A stretch of 64,000 nt of DNA from the NCBI RefSeq assembly GCF_013403985.1, contig NZ_JABFDF010000001.1, positions 186,001 to 250,000 on the forward strand, in the 5' to 3' direction. Shown piece after piece: positions 36,180-44,046 of this stretch. The DNA is from Winogradskyella ludwigii. GTDB taxonomy: Bacteria; Bacteroidota; Bacteroidia; Flavobacteriales; Flavobacteriaceae. Numbering within the stretch: the stretch's first letter is position 1; each line of letters opens with the position of its first letter. The notes below the pieces were generated by a model that saw only the letters and a program-made list of their open reading frames with translations, was not told the origin of the DNA and did no database searches. A program made the translations under genes and the position numbers.

Positions 36180-37028
36180 ATGTTATCCATACTCTTGCCC
36201 ACCGATTTTTCTGAAAACTCGATGAATGCTATAAAATATGCTCTGGAGTTTTTTAAGTACCAAAAAGTTCAATTCTATTTTATGCATGCGTACAGAAATG
36301 AGTTTTACGACCATGATGATTTAGTGTCGCGAGAAAATTCTGACGCTGTTTTAAATGACGTAAAAACAAAATCTAAAACAAACCTAGAAAATTTATTAAA
36401 GCAAGTAAATACAATTGCTCCAAATCCTAAATACACCTATCATAGTATTTCTGCTTACAATACACTTGTAGAAGAAGCTAATGAAATTACAGATAAATAT
36501 AGCATAGATCTCATTGTTATGGGTACAAAAGGAAAATCTAACAACCAACATATCATTTTTGGAAGTCAGACGTTTCAAGTTTTAAAATATGTGCAATGTC
36601 CTGTATTGGCTATTCCTTCAAACTATACCAATACACAACCTAAAAGCATTCTATTTCCAACGGATTATCTAATTCCTTATAAAAAACGCGAACTAAAATT
36701 GCTTTCTGTTCTTGCTAGATCTTACAGAAGTCATATTCATGTCATTTACATTTCTACGTGCACAAAATTATCTATGAGACAAGAAGACAATCAGGCTTTT
36801 ATAAAAGACTCATTATTAATTAACAAAGTCGATTTTAATATAATAAATAACAAAAAAGTACCAGAAACGATTACATCCCAGATTACAGAAAACAATATAG
36901 ACATGATAACGATGGTAAATACGCAGCATTCATTTTTAGAAGATATGCTTTTTCCATCTACAATTGATAAAGTTAGTCTTGGCTTACAAATACCACTTCT
37001 AGCGATGCAGAATACCACACGACATTAA
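36180..37028 (+). CDS. Tandem-domain universal stress protein 2
   Basis: A 282-residue two-domain UspA protein. The N-terminal half starts SILLPTDFSENSMNAIKYAL and has the ATP-type motif GTKGKSNNQHIIFGSQ. The C-terminal half (from about 157, ILFPTDYLIPY) is degenerate. It is the first gene behind promoter 7, with the third paralogue 18 bp downstream, so they form a two-gene operon. Confidence 0.87.
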   Translation: MLSILLPTDFSENSMNAIKYALEFFKYQKVQFYFMHAYRNEFYDHDDLVSRENSDAVLNDVKTKSKTNLENLLKQVNTIAPNPKYTYHSISAYNTLVEEANEITDKYSIDLIVMGTKGKSNNQHIIFGSQTFQVLKYVQCPVLAIPSNYTNTQPKSILFPTDYLIPYKKRELKLLSVLARSYRSHIHVIYISTCTKLSMRQEDNQAFIKDSLLINKVDFNIINNKKVPETITSQITENNIDMITMVNTQHSFLEDMLFPSTIDKVSLGLQIPLLAMQNTTRH

Positions 37029-37046
37029 CATTAACTACCTCAACTC

Positions 37047-37892
37047 ATGAAACATATACTTTTGCCCACCGATTTTTCTGACAACTCTTGGAATGCCATT
37101 TCCTATGCTATTAAATTATTTAAAAATGACACGTGTACGTTTCATATTCTAAACACGTACACACCCATAATTTATAATGTTGAATATGTTTTGGGCTATC
37201 CAGCGCAATTTGGTTTGGGAGATGCCATACGAAATACAGCGATAGATAATTTAAAAGAATTGACCGATAAAATCTCTAAAACATTTAAAAACAATCCCAA
37301 TCATAAATTTCATACATTGCCACGGTTTGACACTTTAGTTTCGGGCATTAAGGAATTTATATCTGAAAATAAAACAGACCTTATAATTATGGGAACCAAA
37401 GGAGCTACAGGAGCTAAAGAAGTATTATTTGGCTCCAACACAGTCCATGTCTTTAAAGAGATAAAATGCCCTGTATTAGCTATTCCTTCAAATTTTGAAT
37501 ATGAAACACCTTTAGATATATTATTTCCCACAGATTTAGAAGTCGATTATAAATCGTTTCAAATGGAAATTCTAAAATATATTACCACAACACACCATTC
37601 TAGAATTAATGCGATGAATGTTTCTACTGGCAACGATTTAACAGAAAAGCAAATCAATAATCAAATAGAATTAAAATCTCAATTTAAAAATGCGTCCTAT
37701 TTATTTCATCATTTTGATAGTATGAATATTACACAAGCGATAGATGAGTTTCAGAAAAAAACAAAAATAAACATGTTAGCAATGCTTAATAATAAGCATT
37801 CATTTTTCGAAAATCTTTTCTTTAGTTCTACTATAAATCAAATAGGGTTTCATTTAAAAGTTCCTTTTTTAGTGATGTCTTCAAAACAATAA
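37047..37892 (+). CDS. Tandem-domain universal stress protein 3
   Basis: A 281-residue two-domain UspA protein: HILLPTDFSDNSWNAISYAI at the start, motif GTKGATGAKEVLFGSNT at about 112-128, and a degenerate second domain from about 156 (ILFPTDLEVDY). It has no promoter motif of its own and follows paralogue 2 by 18 bp. The C-terminus of each copy ends in a short hydrophobic strand (KVPFLVM). Confidence 0.87.
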   Translation: MKHILLPTDFSDNSWNAISYAIKLFKNDTCTFHILNTYTPIIYNVEYVLGYPAQFGLGDAIRNTAIDNLKELTDKISKTFKNNPNHKFHTLPRFDTLVSGIKEFISENKTDLIIMGTKGATGAKEVLFGSNTVHVFKEIKCPVLAIPSNFEYETPLDILFPTDLEVDYKSFQMEILKYITTTHHSRINAMNVSTGNDLTEKQINNQIELKSQFKNASYLFHHFDSMNITQAIDEFQKKTKINMLAMLNNKHSFFENLFFSSTINQIGFHLKVPFLVMSSKQ

Positions 37893-37976
37893 AAAAGAAA
37901 ATTATTGTAACAGAACTTATTGACCATAAAATAAGGATTTAGGCACTTACATTATTTCTAAAATTCCTTTTATAAG

Positions 37977-38020
37977 ATGACAGAAGTCATTTTATATCAT
38001 TTATTAATCCTTTAATTTTA
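37977..38020 (+). promoter_or_regulatory. FNR/CRP-type promoter of universal stress gene 4 (regulon site 8)
   Basis: Operator ATGAC-AGAA-GTCAT (37977-37990), a perfect inverted repeat, with the -7 element TAATTTTA (38013-38020) centred exactly 33 bp away. The operator centre is about 63 bp before the start codon. The T-to-C change in one half-site is matched in the other. Confidence 0.85.
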
Positions 38021-38046
38021 TACCTAAGGATTATAATACAACTATC

Positions 38047-38883
38047 ATGAGACATCACATTCTATTACCTACAGATTTTTCTAAAAACGCTAAAAGCGCC
38101 GCTTCATATGCCTTTAAATTATTTAAAAATGAAACCTGTACATTCTATTTTTTGCATACATGGATGTTTCCAAGTTCCGTTTCTAGAACCTATGTAACTT
38201 CTACATATGTAGATAACCTTAAAAAGGAATCTCAAGATAAACTAAATGCACTTAAGCTAGATGCTAAAGCAGAAAATGTAAATACAAAGCATAATTTCAA
38301 AACCATTTTTAGTTCAGACCCACTTCAAGATAATATTAAGTCTGCCATTAAAGAATACGCAATTGAAATGGTTATAATGGGCACTAAAGGAGCTTCTGGT
38401 GTTGGCGAATTTTTATTTGGGAGCAATACGGTTACAGTGATCAATAAAATTAGACTATGTCCAATCTTAGTAGTCCCAAAAGATTTTGAATATGTTACTC
38501 CTAAGCAAATTGGTTTTCCTACAGATTTTAATCGTTTCTATGGTGAAGAATTACGACCAATTAAAAATTTATCGAAATTACATAACTCAAAGATTCGAAT
38601 ATGCCATATTAATGAAAAAACTAATCTTACGGAAAAGCAAAATTACAATTTAGCAATGCTAAAAGCGTATTTGGAAGATTATAAACACAGCTTTCATTGG
38701 ATGAAAGATTACGACAATAAAGATCACGCTATCAAAGATTTCATCAAAACATTTAACATTGATATTCTTACAATGATAAATTACAAACACAGTTTTATTG
38801 AGGATTTAACCAAAGAACCTATTATTAAGAAAATGGGATTTCATCCTGTAGTTCCGTTTTTAGTGATACCCTGTTTTGGTTAA
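38047..38883 (+). CDS. Tandem-domain universal stress protein 4
   Basis: A 278-residue two-domain UspA protein starting HHILLPTDFSKNAKSAASYAF, with motif GTKGASGVGEFLFGSNT and a degenerate second domain from about 157 (IGFPTDFNRFY). It has its own promoter and is followed after 87 bp by a coiled-coil protein gene on the same strand. Confidence 0.87.
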   Translation: MRHHILLPTDFSKNAKSAASYAFKLFKNETCTFYFLHTWMFPSSVSRTYVTSTYVDNLKKESQDKLNALKLDAKAENVNTKHNFKTIFSSDPLQDNIKSAIKEYAIEMVIMGTKGASGVGEFLFGSNTVTVINKIRLCPILVVPKDFEYVTPKQIGFPTDFNRFYGEELRPIKNLSKLHNSKIRICHINEKTNLTEKQNYNLAMLKAYLEDYKHSFHWMKDYDNKDHAIKDFIKTFNIDILTMINYKHSFIEDLTKEPIIKKMGFHPVVPFLVIPCFG

Positions 38884-38970
38884 TAAACAACACTAGATAA
38901 TCTTTGGTTGTTGATAAATTTAAAATTACTACAATATCATTTTTTTTACGACATCTTAAAAATAGAAATC

Positions 38971-39408
38971 ATGAATAAATCAAAATATGCAGAATGGATA
39001 AGTGCAGAACAAATGCACGAAGACTCAAAAGAATGGCTTTCAGAATTATTATTCATTAAAGATGAACATCTTTTTTTTGATGACCTTATAAAATCGTTTA
39101 CACTACAACTTCTTGAGCCAGAAAAATTCTCCGATAACATAGAGATTATAGATATTCTTAATAAATCTGAAAAACGCAACAATCTATTAATTGAAGCCAT
39201 AAGAGTGCATGAAAATGATCTTCAAATTATTGTGGATGGTGTTAACCAAATTAACGAAGAAAAGGTTTATAAAAAATCGCATCAAGGCTTACTTATTAAA
39301 ATAAGAGAATTTGAAAACGAATACAGAAATCTTAAAACACAACTCTTCGAAATTATAAAAAACATTAAGAAAGAAGACAAACGAAATCGCTTATTGGAAG
39401 ATAAATAA
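38971..39408 (+). CDS. Small coiled-coil protein of unknown function
   Basis: A 145-residue, very charged, helical protein. The frame extends to 38908, but ATG 38971 starts a normal soluble N-terminus (MNKSKYAEWISAEQMHEDSKEW), whereas the extension is not protein-like. Residues about 95-145 have heptad-like spacing and many Glu/Lys, suggesting a coiled coil. I do not recognise the family. It lies between two universal stress genes and ends 11 bp from the convergent fifth copy. Confidence 0.65.
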   Translation: MNKSKYAEWISAEQMHEDSKEWLSELLFIKDEHLFFDDLIKSFTLQLLEPEKFSDNIEIIDILNKSEKRNNLLIEAIRVHENDLQIIVDGVNQINEEKVYKKSHQGLLIKIREFENEYRNLKTQLFEIIKNIKKEDKRNRLLEDK

Positions 39409-39419
39409 AACTCATGGAA

Positions 39420-40256
39420 TCATGAATGAATCACTAATAAAGGGACTCTTAATGTATTACTGATTTTTGAAGTTGACGAACTTGTAAAAAAATGTTCGAA
39501 AAAACCTTCCTTTTGCACCAACAAAGCAGATAAATTAATATCATGTGTTTGTGTGTAGCATCTTACAGCATAATTCATTGGCACATCATTAATTACATGA
39601 TAAGCATAATTTATATTTTTCATATGAGTAGTCATGTACTTGGTATCTTTTTCTAGCTCTTGCGATAGTTCATTGTTTGGAATTAAGCGCAATAAATGTA
39701 TTTTATCACTGTAGTGTGCAGTGAACTTAAGAAGTTCTACAAAGGCGTTGCTGTTTAAAACATCATTTAAATCTAAAGGTAATACAACTTCGGATGGCTT
39801 AACATATAAGAAACCTTCAGGAATTACCAATGTTGGGCAATTTACATTTCTAATTACATTAACAGTATTACTACCAAAAATAGTTTCTTTTGCTCCTGTT
39901 ACACCATTACTTCCCATAACAATTAAATCGATTGCCTTAGATGTTTTTACTTGGTTTACAGCATCTATTACACTATCATAATCAACCAATTTATGAAACG
40001 TATAATTATCATTTTTAAAATGAGCTTTAAGGTTCTCAATAAGTTCAGATAATTTGTGTTTGGATTTTTTTACAATAGTATCATGTATGCTTTGATTACC
40101 ACCAAGAACCAAATCATCACTTAAATAGGATTTAGAACTTTCTACATGCAGAATATAGAAATTACACTTATCATCTTTAAATAAATTTAAAGCATAATGT
40201 ATAGCATTTACCGAATTCTCAGAAAAATCTGTAAGTAGGAGTATCTGTTTCATCAT
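39420..40256 (-). CDS. Tandem-domain universal stress protein 5
   Basis: A 278-residue two-domain UspA protein on the opposite strand to the other four. It begins MMKQILLLTDFSENSVNAIHYAL; the second Met (40253) aligns better with its paralogues. The first domain carries GSNGVTGAKETIFGSNT and the second (from about 157) is degenerate. It has its own FNR-type promoter (site 9). Confidence 0.87.
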   Translation of the reverse strand: MMKQILLLTDFSENSVNAIHYALNLFKDDKCNFYILHVESSKSYLSDDLVLGGNQSIHDTIVKKSKHKLSELIENLKAHFKNDNYTFHKLVDYDSVIDAVNQVKTSKAIDLIVMGSNGVTGAKETIFGSNTVNVIRNVNCPTLVIPEGFLYVKPSEVVLPLDLNDVLNSNAFVELLKFTAHYSDKIHLLRLIPNNELSQELEKDTKYMTTHMKNINYAYHVINDVPMNYAVRCYTQTHDINLSALLVQKEGFFEHFFTSSSTSKISNTLRVPLLVIHS

Positions 40257-40268
40257 TTTAGATTTATA

Positions 40269-40312
40269 TAAAATTAACTAAAGATAATGAGACAAAAAAT
40301 GATTTAAATCAT
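40269..40312 (-). promoter_or_regulatory. FNR/CRP-type promoter of universal stress gene 5 (regulon site 9)
   Basis: Operator ATGAT-TTAA-ATCAT (40299-40312), a perfect inverted repeat, with the -7 element TAATTTTA (40269-40276, - strand) centred exactly 33 bp away. The remainder of the 301-bp gap 40257-40557 holds AT-rich sequence with imperfect half-sites and the terminator at 40504-40535. Confidence 0.85.
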
Positions 40313-40503
40313 CATGATTTTATTTTTTAATATTTGAAGCACAACAACCTTAATCAAATTTATTAACTCATCAATATCACTGAAATATTTTTAGATATTC
40401 TTCTAACATTAGCTAATGCAACAGAAGTTATTCTAAGTAATAAGAATCTCCATGACATTAGTTTAATCAGTCCTAAAGAAGAACATTTATTAATTTGCAA
40501 AAA

Positions 40504-40535
40504 AAAGACCTGTGAAGTTAACTTCACAGGTCTTT
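40504..40535 (-). terminator. Strong intrinsic terminator of the FKBP gene
   Basis: AAAGACCTGTGAAGTT and its exact reverse complement form a 32-bp perfect palindrome. On the - strand it is followed by five more T residues beyond the stem (eight in total). It lies 22 bp after the FKBP stop codon. Confidence 0.9.
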
Positions 40536-40557
40536 ATATCTTTTAAGGTAAGTCGTA

Positions 40558-40986
40558 TTACTTAATCTCTACTAATTCAAGATCAAATACTAACTCTTGT
40601 CCTGCTAAAGGATGATTTCCATCTACAACGATATGGTCTTCGTTTACCTCTACAATTTTAAAAGGGTGCTCATTACCTTGCGCATCTTTAGACATTAAAC
40701 CTAATCCTACTTCTGGCTTTACATCTTCTGGAAGCTGCGTGTTTTCAACCTTATGAAATAATTCTTTTCTTACATCACCATAAGCTTCTGCAACCGGAAT
40801 ATCAACTGTTTTTTTATCATTCACTTTCATATCAATGACTGCTTTTTCAAAACCAGGAATCAACATACCTTTTCCTAATGTAAATTCTAAAGGCTCACGC
40901 TCTAAAGAACTATCAAAGACTTGTCCACTTTTTAATTTACCTGTATAATGTACTTTTACAGTATCATTTTCTTTTACTTGACTCAT
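40558..40986 (-). CDS. FKBP-type peptidyl-prolyl isomerase, SlyD-like
   Basis: A 142-residue isomerase/chaperone with the split FKBP fold: VKVHYTGKLKSGQVFDSS and EPLEFTLGKGMLIPGFEKAVIDM at the N-terminus, an inserted flap domain (about 70-120, YGDVRKELFHKVENTQLP) and the closing strand HPLAGQELVFDLELVEI. It lacks the His/Cys-rich metal tail of E. coli SlyD. It stands alone with its own terminator. Confidence 0.9.
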   Translation of the reverse strand: MSQVKENDTVKVHYTGKLKSGQVFDSSLEREPLEFTLGKGMLIPGFEKAVIDMKVNDKKTVDIPVAEAYGDVRKELFHKVENTQLPEDVKPEVGLGLMSKDAQGNEHPFKIVEVNEDHIVVDGNHPLAGQELVFDLELVEIK

Positions 40987-41221
40987 AAATTTCTTGTTTT
41001 CATTATAATGAGCTGCAAAATTATTGTTTATAAAAGAGAAAAAAGAATCATCCGAAGATTTTATCTGTATTTAAGAAAAACTTAACGTCTATTTATCATT
41101 TTGTTTCTTAAATTCTACAAGTTGAAAACAGATCAATTGGTACTCTTTAAATTGTAAGAATTTCAGAAACATTTCGACTATCTTTATCTTCAATAACTAA
41201 AAAAAGAAAGGACAATATATT

Positions 41222-41674
41222 ATGTTAACTTGGAAAGATATTATTAACTTTTCTGTAAAAGGAAATCTTACTCCAGACAGCCGTGTTGAAAAAACGGAAA
41301 CAGAATGGAAAGCGCTCTTAACAGAAGAGCAATTTAGAATTAGTAGACTAAAAGGAACAGAACGCGCACATAGTGGCGACCTTTGTACAGCCTACGAAGA
41401 AGGCAAATACAACTGTGTTTGCTGTAACACTCCTTTGTTTGACTCGACTATAAAGTTTAGTTCTGGTACAGGATGGCCAAGCTTTACACAACCTATTAAA
41501 AATAATGCAATTAAATACGAGAAAGATATTTCTTACGGAATGGTCCGTGTCGAGGTTATGTGTAATACTTGCGACGGCCACCTTGGTCACGTTTTCCCTG
41601 ATGGACCAGAACCAAGCGGATTGCGCTATTGCGTGAATTCAGAATCAATGATTTTAGATACCGAGATTGCCTAA
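41222..41674 (+). CDS. msrB: Peptide methionine (R)-S-oxide reductase MsrB
   Basis: Repairs the R-epimer of methionine sulfoxide. The 150-residue protein has the Zn pairs Cys65/Cys68 and Cys114/Cys117, the GTGWPSF segment and catalytic Cys137 in RYCVNS. No signal peptide is present, so it is cytoplasmic. The stop overlaps the msrA start by 1 bp (TAATG). Confidence 0.94.
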   Translation: MLTWKDIINFSVKGNLTPDSRVEKTETEWKALLTEEQFRISRLKGTERAHSGDLCTAYEEGKYNCVCCNTPLFDSTIKFSSGTGWPSFTQPIKNNAIKYEKDISYGMVRVEVMCNTCDGHLGHVFPDGPEPSGLRYCVNSESMILDTEIA

Positions 41675-42219
41675 TGACAACTAAAAATTTACAAATTGCC
41701 ACAGTTGGTGGTGGCTGCTTTTGGTGTACAGAAGCGGTTTTTCAGGAAGTAGAAGGTGTAGAACAAGTTCTTTCAGGCTATTCTGGAGGTACAGTTCCAG
41801 GACGACCTACATATAGAGAAATATGTTCTGGTTTAACTGGTCATGCTGAAGTTGTACAAGTAACCTTTGATGCTAATATAATTAGTTATCAGGATATTTT
41901 AGTCATTTTCATGACCACTCACGATCCTACCACATTAAATAGACAAGGTGCAGATCGTGGTACACAATACCGTTCTGTAATTTATTATCATAATGAAAAA
42001 CAGAAAGAAATTGCAGAAGTAGTGCTTAAGGAAATGATACCATATTACAACGATCCTATAGTTACCGAATTATCTAAAGCTCCTACATTTTACGAAGCTG
42101 AGAAAGAGCACCAAGATTTTTATGAAAACAATCCTGATTATGGGTATTGTAGTTTTGTTATTGATCCGAAATTAGCAAAACTTAGAAAATTGCATTCAGA
42201 TAAATTGAAACAAAACTAA
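41674..42219 (+). CDS. msrA: Peptide methionine (S)-S-oxide reductase MsrA
   Basis: Repairs the S-epimer of methionine sulfoxide. The 181-residue protein has GGGCFWCTE with catalytic Cys15, the YSGG segment, GHAEVVQV and GTQYRSVIYY. The frame stays open to 41629, but ATG 41674, overlapping the msrB stop, gives the family N-terminus. It is followed by a terminator before the glutaredoxin-like gene. Confidence 0.94.
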   Translation: MTTKNLQIATVGGGCFWCTEAVFQEVEGVEQVLSGYSGGTVPGRPTYREICSGLTGHAEVVQVTFDANIISYQDILVIFMTTHDPTTLNRQGADRGTQYRSVIYYHNEKQKEIAEVVLKEMIPYYNDPIVTELSKAPTFYEAEKEHQDFYENNPDYGYCSFVIDPKLAKLRKLHSDKLKQN

Positions 42220-42228
42220 AAATAAATG

Positions 42229-42262
42229 CTAAGAGCAACTTTCGTTTGAGCGTTGCTTTTTA
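42229..42262 (+). terminator. Intrinsic terminator after msrA
   Basis: CTAAGAGCAAC and GTTGCTTTTTAG form an imperfect stem whose core is AGCAAC (42234-42239) and GTTGCT (42252-42257), followed by TTTTAGTTTT. It separates msrBA from the second msr pair. Confidence 0.7.
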
Positions 42263-42291
42263 GTTTTACAAAGTAAGAAAGCGAATTTGTA

Positions 42292-42546
42292 ATGTCTTCA
42301 ATTTTAAAAATTAAACTTTACGGCTCAGCCCAATGCCATAAAACACAACACTATAAGAACTTTTTAACCCAAAGCGGTTTGGATTATTCGTTTTTAGATG
42401 TTATAAAACATGAAAATTTAGCGGAAGAATTAAGAAATCTATACACTAATAAAAAACTCAACTTCCCAACCATTACATTAGGCAACAAAAGATTACGCAA
42501 CCCATCGGATTCTGAATTAATTAAATGGATAGAAAAACTAAAATAG
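42292..42546 (+). CDS. Small glutaredoxin-like protein
   Basis: An 84-residue thioredoxin-fold protein with LYGSAQCHKTQHYKNFL, a monothiol C-x-x-T active site (Cys15), then FPTITLGNKRL with the cis-Pro. It may recycle the neighbouring MsrA-like enzyme, whose gene it overlaps by 22 bp. The assignment rests on the fold pattern and context. Confidence 0.75.
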   Translation: MSSILKIKLYGSAQCHKTQHYKNFLTQSGLDYSFLDVIKHENLAEELRNLYTNKKLNFPTITLGNKRLRNPSDSELIKWIEKLK

Positions 42547-43046
42547 CATTTGGAGGAGGTTGTCATTGGTGTACAGAAGCGGTATTTCAATCGTTGAATG
42601 GTGTAACTAAAGTAGCACAAGGTTTTGTTGCTTCTACTAACGAAAACAGCTCCTTTTCTGAAGCCGTAATTGTACATTATAACACAGACATTATAAGTCT
42701 TCAAACTTTAATTGAAATTCATTTACATACACATAAAAGCACCTCTGCGCATTCTATGCGAGAAAAATATCGCTCTGCTATTTATTCGTTTTCAGACGAA
42801 CAGAACTTAGAAGCAGAAACTTTACTAAATAACTTTCAACCCAAATTTGAACATCAATTAATCACTAAAGTATATCCGTTTTCTAAATTTAAAGCGTCTC
42901 GTGAAGCCATTCAAAATTACTATCAAAAAAATCCTAAAAAACCCTTTTGTGAACGCTTTATAAATCCTAAATTGAGGCTATTATTAAGTGATTTTTCTAA
43001 TCACATAAACTCAGACTTTATTCCCAAAAATTTAAAAATCACATAA
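42525..43046 (+). CDS. Divergent MsrA paralogue
   Basis: A 173-residue MsrA-family protein with GGGCHWCTE (Cys13). The Phe of the canonical GCFWC motif is replaced by His, and the conserved YSGG and GHAEVV blocks are altered (FVASTNENSSFSEAVIV). The KYRSAIY segment and the C-terminal aromatic motif are kept. It probably still acts on a sulfoxide but with altered specificity. It overlaps the glutaredoxin-like gene by 22 bp and lies 12 bp before the aldo/keto reductase gene. Confidence 0.8.
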   Translation: MDRKTKIAFGGGCHWCTEAVFQSLNGVTKVAQGFVASTNENSSFSEAVIVHYNTDIISLQTLIEIHLHTHKSTSAHSMREKYRSAIYSFSDEQNLEAETLLNNFQPKFEHQLITKVYPFSKFKASREAIQNYYQKNPKKPFCERFINPKLRLLLSDFSNHINSDFIPKNLKIT

Positions 43047-43058
43047 AAGCATTCACAG

Positions 43059-44015
43059 ATGAGCAGTACAAAAATTGGATTAGGCCTAGCCGCCTTAGGC
43101 AGACCTGATTATATAAATATTAGACCAGAAGCCGAACTAAATAAATCTGTTGAAGCCTTTAAAACAAATGCTTTAAAAGTTTTAGATGAAAGCTACGCAC
43201 TTGGCATTCGTGATTTTGATGTGGCTCCATCTTATGGTTTAGGAGAACAGTTTTTACAAGATTGGAATGATTCTAGAAATCATAAAAATGTTAACCTCTC
43301 TACAAAATTTGGTTACACATATGTAGCTAATTGGGAAATTGGGTTTACAGGAAAACATGAAATTAAAGAGCATTCTATTGAAAAATTGAATGAGCAATGG
43401 GAAATCTCAAAAGCCCTTCTACCTAATTTAAAGATTTATCAAATTCATTCTGCAACACTAGATAGCGGTGTTTTAACAAATAATGCTGTACTCTCTAAAT
43501 TACATGAAATAAAACAAGCACATCATTTAAAGATTGGAATTTCATCTAGCGGAACAGAGCAAATAAAAATTATTGAAGAAGCAGAAAACGTTAGTTTTAA
43601 TGGTGAAGATTTATTTGACAGCTACCAAGTAACCTTCAATATTTTTGAACAATCTACTTTTGAAATTTTAAAACAATTATTAGCAAAAGGAAAAACTATA
43701 ATTATCAAAGAAGCTTTAGCTAACGGCCGAGTTTTTAAAAACGATACGTTTACAGCCTATAAATCTGCGTATAATTATTTAGAAGATCTTTCTAACAAAT
43801 ACAATGTAGGAGTAGATGCTATCGCTATTCGGTTTATAATAGATAGCTTAGAGCCAAGTATTATTTTAAGTGGTGCTTCAAATACAAATCAGCTTAAAGA
43901 AAATTTGAAAGCGCTAAATTTTAAATTGAACAAAAAGGAAATCTCAAAATTAAAATCATTTGCAGTTTCACCTCAGCATTATTGGCAAGAACGTAGTGAT
44001 TTAGAGTGGAATTAA
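43059..44015 (+). CDS. Aldo/keto reductase family oxidoreductase
   Basis: A 318-residue TIM-barrel NAD(P)H oxidoreductase with the catalytic tetrad visible as Asp54, Tyr59 (DVAPSYGLGE), Lys83 (STKFGY) and His130 (YQIHS). The C-terminal LSGASNTNQLKENL matches the cofactor-binding part of the family. The closest general type is the L-galactose/fucose dehydrogenase-like branch. The substrate is unknown. It is the last gene of the redox-repair group. Confidence 0.85.
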   Translation: MSSTKIGLGLAALGRPDYINIRPEAELNKSVEAFKTNALKVLDESYALGIRDFDVAPSYGLGEQFLQDWNDSRNHKNVNLSTKFGYTYVANWEIGFTGKHEIKEHSIEKLNEQWEISKALLPNLKIYQIHSATLDSGVLTNNAVLSKLHEIKQAHHLKIGISSSGTEQIKIIEEAENVSFNGEDLFDSYQVTFNIFEQSTFEILKQLLAKGKTIIIKEALANGRVFKNDTFTAYKSAYNYLEDLSNKYNVGVDAIAIRFIIDSLEPSIILSGASNTNQLKENLKALNFKLNKKEISKLKSFAVSPQHYWQERSDLEWN

Positions 44016-44046
44016 CTGAAGGTAAGTGCACATACATTATCTCATA

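Noticed and set aside
39409..39419. Terminator between the convergent genes at 39408 and 39420
   Set aside because: Only 11 bp separate the stop codons and no hairpin is present there.
40373..40386. CTCAT-CAAT-ATCAC as a further FNR-type site
   Set aside because: The half-sites are not symmetric at the key TGA/TCA positions and no -7 element lies 33 bp away; at most an auxiliary site for the gene at 39420.
40452..40470. ATGAC and AATCAG half-sites near 40460 as a tenth regulon promoter
   Set aside because: The half-sites are about nine bases apart instead of four, and no gene starts downstream on either strand at the right distance.
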